Shown piece by piece: positions 26,575 to 32,685 of a stretch of 32,685 nucleotides of DNA. The position numbers were made by a program, and so were the translations under genes. How positions within the stretch are numbered: position 1 is the first letter of the stretch; each line of letters opens with the position of its first letter. This DNA comes from Clostridium sp. (GTDB lineage: Bacteria > Bacillota > Clostridia > Clostridiales > Clostridiaceae), in the NCBI GenBank assembly GCA_030626065.1, contig DAOUPR010000003.1:1-32685 (forward strand). Reading direction: 5' to 3'. Below the pieces are notes generated by a model. It ran no database searches. It was not told the origin of the DNA and saw only the letters and a list, made by a program, of their open reading frames with translations.

Positions 26575-27666
26575 ATGCTAATAAAAGATATCAAGATCGG
26601 AAAAATTAATGTTCCTTTAATAAGAAGTTTCAAATCTATTATAGGAACTGCAACTTGTGTAGAAGAGATAGTTATTAAAATTATAACTGATACACAAGAA
26701 GAAGGGATTTGTAGTGCGGCTCCAACTCCGTTAATTACAGGTGAAACTAAAGCTTCTATAGTAGCAGCAATAAAAGAAATAAAACCCAAGTTAATTGGTA
26801 AAGATATAGATGATATAGAAGGAATTATGTTTATTATTGATAATGAAATAGTTAGAAATACAAGTGCAAAAGCGGCATTGGATATGGCTATATATGATTT
26901 GTTTGGGAAAAAGTATAACATGCCGTTGTATAAATATTTTGGCGGAAATAAAAAAGAGATTATTACTGATAGAACTATTGGATTAGGTAGTATAGAAGAG
27001 ATGGTACAAGAGTCTTTAGAAGCTATAAGAGATGGGTTTAAATATCTGAAAGTTAAAGTTGGTACAGACCCTTGTATGGACTTGAATAGAGTTAAAGCTA
27101 TAAGACAAGCGGTTAGAAAAGATACTAAAATTATAGTTGATGCAAATCAAGGATGGACAGCAAAACAAGCTATAAAATTAATTACTAAATTTGAAGACTT
27201 AGATTTGAACATTGAACTAATTGAACAACCAGTAAATGCTTGGGATATAGAGGGATTAAAACGAGTTACTAATAATGTACTTACACCTATTTTAGCAGAT
27301 GAATCGGTTCATACTTTTGAGGATGCTTTAACTATTATTAATAATAGAGCTGCAAATTCTATAAATGTTAAATTGATGAAGTGTGGCGGATTACATAATG
27401 CCAGAAAAATACTTAATTTAGCAGAAGTAGTAGGGATAGAGTGTATGATGGGATGTATGGTTGAAAGTAAGATAGGTGTTTCTGCTGCAGCAAGTTTAGC
27501 CTTGGCAAAAAAGAATATAACGAAAACAGACCTCGACATACTTATGAGTTATGAAGAAGATACTATAAAAGGAGGAGTTGACATAAAAGATAATAGAATT
27601 TTAGCAAATGATGCTCCTGGACTAGGTATATTAGAAGTACAAAATTGGATAGAATTAGAAATATAA
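26575..27666 (+). CDS. Dipeptide epimerase (L-Ala-D/L-Glu epimerase type)
   Basis: This 363-residue enolase-superfamily enzyme epimerises dipeptides and probably acts on L-Ala-D-Glu released during murein recycling. The acid/base pair is Lys161 (KVKVG) and Lys266 (NVKLMKCGG); metal ligands are Asp189 (VDANQGW), Glu217 (IEQPV) and Asp242 (ADESV). The DLD at 319-321, before an EDTIKGG stretch, fits the Asp-x-Asp that holds the dipeptide amino group in this branch, which argues against muconate or mandelate enzymes. The RBS is GGGGGA. It shares a strand and short spacing with lepB and helD. Exact dipeptide specificity is not readable. Confidence 0.9.
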   Translation: MLIKDIKIGKINVPLIRSFKSIIGTATCVEEIVIKIITDTQEEGICSAAPTPLITGETKASIVAAIKEIKPKLIGKDIDDIEGIMFIIDNEIVRNTSAKAALDMAIYDLFGKKYNMPLYKYFGGNKKEIITDRTIGLGSIEEMVQESLEAIRDGFKYLKVKVGTDPCMDLNRVKAIRQAVRKDTKIIVDANQGWTAKQAIKLITKFEDLDLNIELIEQPVNAWDIEGLKRVTNNVLTPILADESVHTFEDALTIINNRAANSINVKLMKCGGLHNARKILNLAEVVGIECMMGCMVESKIGVSAAASLALAKKNITKTDLDILMSYEEDTIKGGVDIKDNRILANDAPGLGILEVQNWIELEI

Positions 27667-27696
27667 AGTATTTTTAATTTAAGGGTGAGGAAAATT

Positions 27697-29832
27697 ATGG
27701 ATAACAGTTTTGAAAATGAAATTATGATAGAGTTAGAGAAGGAAAGGCAAAAGGAAGTAGAAGAAGAACATCTTGATAAAACTATAAAACTTATTAGAGA
27801 TGAAATAATAAGGTTTATAGAAAAAAGAAAAAAAGCAGCGAATTATATACGTGATTATAGAAAAGAAGCTATGGATGAATACAAGGATGATGAAGATGAA
27901 GTAACAAAATATTTTGATCATGAGAGATTTTATAAAGAGGAGAGTTTTAGTTATATTGATAGAAAGTTAAAAGAATTGACAATATTAAAGGATTCTCCTT
28001 ACTATGGAAAAGTAGAATTTATAGATGAAGAATTTGATGAATTAGAAGATATCTATATTGGTAGATTTGGGGTAACTATTGAAGATTCAAATGAACCCAT
28101 TGTTGTGGATTGGAGAGCACCAATAGCGTCTTTATTTTATGCTGGAAAGCTAGGTGAGTTAGAGTACAAAGCCCCAGTGGGAGAAATACCGGTAAAAGTA
28201 ACTCAGAAAAGACAATTTATAATCAAAGAAGGAAAGTTATTAGGCATGTTTGATTCTGATATAGAGGTAAAAGATGATATACTTCAAATGATGCTGGCTA
28301 AGAATACAGGGGATAAGCTTAAGGATATTATAATGACCATCCAAGGTGAACAAGATACTATTATACGTCAAGAAAGAAAAAAAACAATAGTAGTAAATGG
28401 TGTTGCTGGAAGTGGAAAAACAACTATAGCATTACACAGAATAGCCTATTTACTTTATAACTATAGAGAAATTCTTCAGGATAAATTGATGATACTTGGA
28501 CCTAATAAAATATTTATGGAATATATTTCGGATGTACTTCCTAGTTTGGGAGAAATAGGAGTAAATCAAGCTACTTTTCAAGAATTTGCTTTGGGCATTT
28601 TAGACTTAGATAAAATAATGGAAACAAATAAATATATGGAAAAGGTATTTGAAGGTGATGAAGAATTTTTAAGTATTATAAAAACTAAAACATCCAAAGA
28701 ATTTATAGTGGAATTAGATAGATTTATTAGTGTGCTAAATGAGAGATACTTTATTTTTAGAGATTTAAACTTTGGTAACAGCATACTTGTAAATAAAGAG
28801 GTAATTCAAGAAATATTCTTATATTATAAAGATATGCCGTTATTTAGAAGAAATAAAAAAATAAAGAGAATATTATATTCAAAAATATTAGAAGAAAGAG
28901 ATACTCAAATAAGAAAAATTAAAGCTTGGTATGAAAATGAAATGGAAAAAATAAAGAAGGAAGACAAAGAAGAACAAGCACCAGAAATTGAGTATAGAAG
29001 AAAATTGAAGGTTAGAGAAGTTATTAGAAATGTAATAAATGCAAAGAAATCATTGGACTGGTTAGAGAATGAATCAGTAATCCATTTATATTCAAAATTA
29101 ATGAATATTGATGAATTCACAATTGATGATTTAGCTCCAATGCTTTATCTAAAGAATAAGCTTGAAGGATTTATGTTAGATGAAGAATTAAAATATATAG
29201 TTATAGATGAAGCTCAGGATTATAGTGAATTACAATTTATAGTAATTAAAGAAATTACAGGGTGTAATTCTTATACGATAGTAGGAGATTCTAACCAAAA
29301 GCTTTTATCTGCTAATGAAGAAATTCCATTTTTAGAGTTAGACAGTTTTTATGATAATGTAGAATTGTATAATTTAGATAAGAGTTATAGGTCAACGCAA
29401 GAAATTATGGAATATGCAAATAGATTTTTGGATAATAAAATTGTTCCTCTTGTAAGAAATGGAGATAAGGTTCTAGAAAAAGAATTTTTGAGTTATGAGG
29501 CTATAGCAGAAAAAATAGTAGATAGAATAAATAATGTAGATTTTAAAGACTACGATAGTATAGCTGTTATCTGTGAAGATTTAAAAACTAGTGAAAGAGT
29601 TGCTACTTTGATAAAAAAGAAGATGCCTGTTTTATTGTTAGATAAAGAGGAAATTTTGTTTAAGAAGGGTGTTGTAATTCTTCCAGCATATTATGCGAAA
29701 GGTTTGGAATTTGATGCTGTAATTTTAGTAGAGGAAAATAGCGGTGAATTAAAAAATAATAAAATGAAGTACGTCATGTCAACAAGAGCACTTCATAGGT
29801 TAGAAGTTTATAATTTGAAAAAAGAAGACTGA
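27697..29832 (+). CDS. helD: RNA polymerase recycling motor ATPase HelD
   Basis: HelD is a UvrD/Rep-like ATPase that binds core RNA polymerase and frees it from stalled complexes. At 711 residues it has a charged coiled-coil N-terminal arm (about 1-100, expected to enter the secondary channel), Walker A GVAGSGKTT (235-243), a lysine-rich coiled insertion in the middle, Walker B VIDEAQDYSELQ, SYRSTQEI and the C-terminal YYAKGLEFDAVIL and STRALHRLEVY helicase motifs. I choose ATG 27697 after GGGTGAGG; GTG 27685 overlaps that RBS. The stop codon lies within the stem of the following terminator. Confidence 0.92.
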   Translation: MDNSFENEIMIELEKERQKEVEEEHLDKTIKLIRDEIIRFIEKRKKAANYIRDYRKEAMDEYKDDEDEVTKYFDHERFYKEESFSYIDRKLKELTILKDSPYYGKVEFIDEEFDELEDIYIGRFGVTIEDSNEPIVVDWRAPIASLFYAGKLGELEYKAPVGEIPVKVTQKRQFIIKEGKLLGMFDSDIEVKDDILQMMLAKNTGDKLKDIIMTIQGEQDTIIRQERKKTIVVNGVAGSGKTTIALHRIAYLLYNYREILQDKLMILGPNKIFMEYISDVLPSLGEIGVNQATFQEFALGILDLDKIMETNKYMEKVFEGDEEFLSIIKTKTSKEFIVELDRFISVLNERYFIFRDLNFGNSILVNKEVIQEIFLYYKDMPLFRRNKKIKRILYSKILEERDTQIRKIKAWYENEMEKIKKEDKEEQAPEIEYRRKLKVREVIRNVINAKKSLDWLENESVIHLYSKLMNIDEFTIDDLAPMLYLKNKLEGFMLDEELKYIVIDEAQDYSELQFIVIKEITGCNSYTIVGDSNQKLLSANEEIPFLELDSFYDNVELYNLDKSYRSTQEIMEYANRFLDNKIVPLVRNGDKVLEKEFLSYEAIAEKIVDRINNVDFKDYDSIAVICEDLKTSERVATLIKKKMPVLLLDKEEILFKKGVVILPAYYAKGLEFDAVILVEENSGELKNNKMKYVMSTRALHRLEVYNLKKED

Positions 29833-29850
29833 AATTAATCAGTCTTCTTT
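29821..29850. terminator. Bidirectional terminator between helD and the CDF gene
   Basis: AAAGAAGACTGA (29821-29832) pairs perfectly with TCAGTCTTCTTT (29839-29850) around AATTAA. The helD stop TGA is the last codon in the left arm. On the minus strand it is followed by seven Ts, so it also ends the CDF transcript. Confidence 0.9.
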
Positions 29851-29876
29851 GCTTTTGAATTTGTTAATAAGATTAA

Positions 29877-31055
29877 CTATGAAAAATCTCTATCTAGAGT
29901 GATAATTGCAGCATAAAAAGGATGTATTTGCTTAATGGACCTATTTATTTTTGCAATAATTATTTCTTCATCTTTAAAATTGAAATTTGAATCTTTATCG
30001 ATTATTACGTCAAATATTAAATTTTTATTTTCTCCATCACCGATTATTCTTAAATCATGAAAGGATTTAATCTCAGGATATTTATACAGAATTTCAGCGA
30101 CTTCTTTCATTGCTTTTTTTAGTTCGTTATCATCAATATTAAGTGGGTCCATATGTATAACAAGGAAAATACCATAATTTTCAAATATATTTCTTTCGAT
30201 ATTATCAATTACTTCATGTATGGACATAATATCTTCAGTAGATGAAACTTCAGCATGAATACTGGCCATTATTCTACCGGGACCATAATTGTGGACGACT
30301 AAATCATGAGATCCTAAAATATAATCATTTTTTAAGACTTGTTCTTCAATTAAAGTTATTAACTCATCATTTGGAGCTTCTCCAAGTAAGGGGTTAATAG
30401 TCTCCTTTATAAGAGAGTATCCTGAATACAAAATAAATAGAGAGATAAATGTACCTATGTATCCATCAATTGGGAAGGGTACATATTTACTTGCGAGTAG
30501 AGATAAAGCAACTACAGATGAAGAGAAAACGTCGCTTAATGCATCTACTGAAGAGGCTTTTAAGGCAGAAGAATTAATTTTAGTGCCCATAAATTTATTG
30601 AATCTACTAAGCCAAATTTTTATGCTGATAGAAATTATAATCAAAATAAATGGTATTAATTTAAATTTAACTTCGGTAGGAGTTAGTATTCTGCTAATAG
30701 AAGTTTTTAAAAATTCTATACCAACATACAGAACCATAAATGATACTATAAGTCCAGAAATATATTCAATTCTTCCGTGTCCGTATGGATGCTCATGGTC
30801 TGCTGGTTTTGAAGCTAACTTAAAACCTATTATAGTTATTAGTGAAGATATCGTATCAGAAAGGTTATTGAAGGCATCGGCAGTGACCGCAATACTATTC
30901 AATATGATACCTACTGATAATTTAACTGAAAATAAAATAAGATTGGCAATGATGCCAACAATACCACCTAGATATCCATAACTTTCCCTTACTTTTTTAT
31001 TTTTTACATCTTCATAATCTTTTATGAATTTTTTTACTAGCTGTTCAGATATCAA
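29877..31055 (-). CDS. Cation diffusion facilitator transporter, manganese-type metal site
   Basis: This 392-residue CDF exporter has six predicted membrane helices and a C-terminal cytoplasmic domain. It shows the family motif KPADHEHPYGHGRIE (83-97). The transport site is Asn63-x3-Asp67 (NNLSD) in helix 2 and Asp171-x3-Asp175 (DALSD) in helix 5. This Asn-Asp-Asp-Asp set is the one described for Mn(II) CDF exporters such as MntE, rather than the His/Asp sets of zinc exporters, so export of Mn(II) is inferred. The start is TTG with AAGGAGG 7 bases upstream. Upstream lies a promoter whose -10 is bracketed by a perfect inverted repeat. Confidence 0.92.
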   Translation of the reverse strand: MISEQLVKKFIKDYEDVKNKKVRESYGYLGGIVGIIANLILFSVKLSVGIILNSIAVTADAFNNLSDTISSLITIIGFKLASKPADHEHPYGHGRIEYISGLIVSFMVLYVGIEFLKTSISRILTPTEVKFKLIPFILIIISISIKIWLSRFNKFMGTKINSSALKASSVDALSDVFSSSVVALSLLASKYVPFPIDGYIGTFISLFILYSGYSLIKETINPLLGEAPNDELITLIEEQVLKNDYILGSHDLVVHNYGPGRIMASIHAEVSSTEDIMSIHEVIDNIERNIFENYGIFLVIHMDPLNIDDNELKKAMKEVAEILYKYPEIKSFHDLRIIGDGENKNLIFDVIIDKDSNFNFKDEEIIIAKINRSIKQIHPFYAAIITLDRDFS

Positions 31056-31099
31056 ATTATTGCCTCCTTTTATTTAAATAATAATGTGCAAATTGATTA

Positions 31100-31140
31100 A
31101 TCTATAGTACCATTTTATTACTATAGATGAACTACTTCAA
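31100..31140 (-). promoter_or_regulatory. Promoter of the CDF gene with operator-like inverted repeat
   Basis: Read on the minus strand, TTGAAG (31135-31140) and TAAAAT (31112-31117) are spaced by exactly 17 bases. A perfect 10-bp inverted repeat, ATCTATAGTA (31100-31109) and TACTATAGAT (31119-31128), flanks the -10 with a 9-base spacer. A dimeric regulator on it would cover the promoter. No yybP-ykoY manganese riboswitch was seen in the leader. The cognate regulator is unknown. Confidence 0.6.
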
Positions 31141-31198
31141 CATTAATTTATATAAGTCCATAACTCTTAAAGTATTGAGTTTTATATATGTATGAATT

Positions 31199-31230
31199 AA
31201 AAAGACCCTACATTTTAAAGTAGGATCTTT
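31199..31230 (-). terminator. Terminator after the ferredoxin gene
   Basis: On the minus strand AAAGATCCTAC (31230-31220) pairs with GTAGGGTCTTT (31211-31201), one U-G pair, around an 8-base loop, followed by Ts. It separates the ferredoxin from the CDF promoter. Confidence 0.82.
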
Positions 31231-31249
31231 ATGTTTAATGGTTAAATAA

Positions 31250-31423
31250 TTAATCTTGTGGTACAGGTGCATCAACGGGACAAACACTTGCGCAAGCACC
31301 ACAGTCGATGCATACATTTGGATCAATTACATAATTTTCGTCGCCTTCAGTTATGCAGCTAACGGGACATTCAGGTTCACAAGCACCACATTTAATACAA
31401 CTATCTTTAATTATATATGCCAT
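31250..31423 (-). CDS. 2[4Fe-4S] ferredoxin, clostridial type
   Basis: This 57-residue protein starts MAYIIKDSCIKCGACEPECP and has a second half CIDCGACASVCPVDAP. The two CxxCxxCxxxCP motifs give eight cysteine ligands for two cubane clusters, as in the classic clostridial ferredoxin that carries electrons for pyruvate:ferredoxin oxidoreductase and hydrogenase. The start ATG (31423-31421) has AAGGAGG 7 bases upstream. It is monocistronic, with its own terminator. Confidence 0.95.
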   Translation of the reverse strand: MAYIIKDSCIKCGACEPECPVSCITEGDENYVIDPNVCIDCGACASVCPVDAPVPQD

Positions 31424-31548
31424 AGTTAGACCTCCTTAGTTTAATATAATTAGTTTTTACAATAAATCTCTTTATATTCACAAATAGTATTTAATGTATT
31501 ACAATTAATGATGGAAGTTAATACTTTATGTAGATGGAGTGTGAAATT

Positions 31549-32289
31549 ATGAATTTGGAAGGTAAAATTGCAGTAGTTACAGGTTCAAGCAGAGGGATTG
31601 GAAGGGCAATAGCTGTTGAACTTGCTAGTAATGGTGCTAGTGTAGTGTTGAATTATGAAAAAAATGATATTGCAGCGGAAAGTGTTTTAGAATACATAAA
31701 AAAAAATCAAGGATATGCAATATTAAAAAAAAATAATGTTAGTATATATAAGGAAGCAAAAGAGCTTATAGATTTTACAATAAGTAAATTTGGTAAAATA
31801 GATATTTTGGTTAACAATGCAGGTATTTCTAATGTAAATATATTTACAGATATGACAGAAGAGAGTATTGATGAAATTTTTAATGTGAATTTAAAAGGAG
31901 TAGTTAGTGTTTCTCATAATGCAGTTAAGTATATGATGAAAAGAAAATCTGGTGTTATACTTAATATATCCTCAATTTGGGGAGACGTTGGTGCATCTTG
32001 TGAAGTGTTATATTCTACCACTAAAGGTGGAATTAATTCTTTTACAAAAGCTTTAGCTAAAGAACTTGGACCCTCAAACATAAGAGTTAATGCTATATTA
32101 CCAGGAGTTATTAATACAGAGATGAATGATTGTTTTGATAAACAAGAAAAAGAAACTTTGGTGGAGGAAATACCATTAAACAGATTTGGAGAACCAAACG
32201 AAATAGCAAAAGCAGCATGTTTTTTATGTTCTGAAGATGCATCTTATATTACAGGAAGCATACTTAAGGTAGATGGAGGAATGATCTGA
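31549..32289 (+). CDS. SDR family oxidoreductase, FabG-like
   Basis: This 246-residue short-chain dehydrogenase/reductase has a nucleotide-binding TGSSRGIG (11-18), NNAG, the catalytic Ser142, Tyr155 and Lys159 (YSTTK) and a C-terminal SILKVDGG. It resembles 3-oxoacyl-ACP reductase FabG, but there are no fatty-acid synthesis neighbours, so it may reduce another substrate. I choose ATG 31549 over ATG 31534, because GGAG at 31536-31539 lies between them at a suitable distance. It is divergent from the ferredoxin gene. Confidence 0.9.
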   Translation: MNLEGKIAVVTGSSRGIGRAIAVELASNGASVVLNYEKNDIAAESVLEYIKKNQGYAILKKNNVSIYKEAKELIDFTISKFGKIDILVNNAGISNVNIFTDMTEESIDEIFNVNLKGVVSVSHNAVKYMMKRKSGVILNISSIWGDVGASCEVLYSTTKGGINSFTKALAKELGPSNIRVNAILPGVINTEMNDCFDKQEKETLVEEIPLNRFGEPNEIAKAACFLCSEDASYITGSILKVDGGMI

Positions 32290-32302
32290 AAACCAAAGAA
32301 TA

Positions 32303-32351
32303 ATGCACAATGCACGATGCACGATGCACAATGCACAATGCACAATGCACA
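32303..32351 (+). repeat. Seven tandem 7-bp units (ATGCACA/G)
   Basis: Seven uninterrupted copies of ATGCAC followed by A or G run from 32303 to 32351, 14 bases after the SDR stop. They form the outer part of the left arm of the fold-back element. They are too short and unspaced to be a CRISPR array. Confidence 0.95.
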
Positions 32352-32360
32352 ATTACGGAT

Positions 32361-32382
32361 GATTTTGCTACGCAAAATCTTT
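32361..32382 (+). terminator. Hairpin that may terminate the SDR transcript
   Basis: GATTTTGC (32361-32368) pairs with GCAAAATC (32372-32379) around TAC and is followed by four Ts. It is also part of the left arm of the repeat element, so termination may be incidental. Confidence 0.55.
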
Positions 32383-32550
32383 TAATAAATTAAACAATTA
32401 AAAATTTCAACGACAAAAGAGAAATATTCACAATCGAACATTGAAAATTTATTAGAAATAAAAACTAATGCTTTATAGACCAGCAACTATTTATAATAAA
32501 GATAATTGTTAAAACATTTTTGCTAATAAGTAAAATAGCTAATATAATAA

Positions 32551-32592
32551 ATTGAAGTCATTGAAGTCATTGAAGTCATTGAAGTCATTGAA
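32551..32592 (+). repeat. Tandem 9-bp repeat ATTGAAGTC
   Basis: Four exact copies of ATTGAAGTC run from 32551 to 32586, followed by a partial ATTGAA. They lie inside the fold-back element near its right arm. Confidence 0.93.
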
Positions 32593-32685
32593 ATTAGTTA
32601 AAGATTTTCTGAGGAACGAATAAAATCATCATTAATTGTGCATTGTAAATTGTGCATTGTGCATTGAACTAAAATTGTGCATTGA

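Larger units (their letters stand above)
32343..32645. repeat. Fold-back element with imperfect terminal inverted repeats
   Basis: Left arm 32343-32382 and right arm 32600-32645 are inverted copies. CAATGCACAATT (32343-32354), GATGATTTT (32358-32366) and AAAATCTTT (32374-32382) are matched in reverse by AATTGTGCATTG (32634-32645), AAAATCATC (32622-32630) and AAAGATTTT (32600-32608). An overlapping perfect 19-bp match joins 32336-32354 and 32648-32666. AATTGTGCATTG recurs at 32673-32684, so the element runs to or past the window edge. The interior is AT-rich with no ORF. It resembles a miniature inverted-repeat element or an intergenic clostridial repeat. Confidence 0.7.

Noticed and set aside
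30457-30981. 174-residue plus-strand ORF
   Set aside because: It is the antisense of the clearly conserved CDF transporter gene.
31056-31200. Manganese (yybP-ykoY) riboswitch before the CDF gene
   Set aside because: The leader from the predicted start is only about 50 bases and lacks the conserved riboswitch core.
32303-32351. CRISPR array
   Set aside because: Units are 7 bp with no spacers, and no cas genes are nearby.

Overview
The window is AT-rich bacterial DNA (roughly 70% A+T) from a low-GC Gram-positive. Genes have strong AGGAGG-type ribosome binding sites, several TTG/GTG starts and simple hairpin-plus-T terminators. The gene set and order (uvrA, cell-wall genes, uvrC, murB, rapZ-yvcK-whiA, dnaE, pfkA-pyk), with a clostridial 2[4Fe-4S] ferredoxin, point to Clostridium in the strict sense or a close relative. 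The species cannot be named from the sequence alone. No rRNA, tRNA, CRISPR array, phage or intact transposase was seen.

Left part (1-9.3 kb). The 3' half of uvrA is followed by a compact trio: an FHA-domain membrane protein, an FtsW/RodA/SpoVE polymerase and a class B penicillin-binding protein. After a terminator comes a promoter carrying a perfect LexA-type operator (GAAC-N4-GTTC, 4772-4783). It faces a YdjM-like membrane protein, then uvrC, a PHP-family phosphatase and murB, a likely SOS-controlled unit closed by hairpins near 9.3 kb.

Middle part (9.4-19.5 kb). rapZ-yvcK-whiA are tightly packed and followed directly by dnaE. After a terminator comes a glycolytic pair, pfkA and pyk (the latter with a C-terminal PEP-utiliser domain), then a two-repeat DUF1540 protein.

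Right part (19.5-32.7 kb). This is looser accessory sequence: an RlmD-type rRNA methyltransferase, a flavodoxin-like protein, a Nudix NADH pyrophosphatase on the minus strand, a YgbA-like cysteine-rich protein, LarE, DegV, signal peptidase I, a dipeptide epimerase and HelD. A CDF transporter with a manganese-type metal site and a ferredoxin lie on the minus strand, and a FabG-like SDR comes last. The gaps hold most of the unexplained structure: 35-bp and 16-bp tandem repeats (19.54-19.65 kb), a perfect palindrome plus a GC-richer structured stretch (21.30-21.53 kb), a candidate C-rich small RNA (22.26-22.34 kb), a mini-ORF/hairpin leader before degV, an inverted repeat bracketing the -10 of the CDF gene, and a fold-back repeat element at the right end (32.30-32.69 kb).

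Taken together, the core genes cover excision repair (UvrA, UvrC), peptidoglycan synthesis and recycling (FtsW/RodA, PBP, MurB, epimerase, YvcK), replication (DnaE) and lower glycolysis. The points most worth follow-up are the LexA-operator/ydjM/uvrC arrangement, the candidate small RNA, the operator at the CDF gene and the non-coding elements at 21.3-21.5 kb and at the right end.
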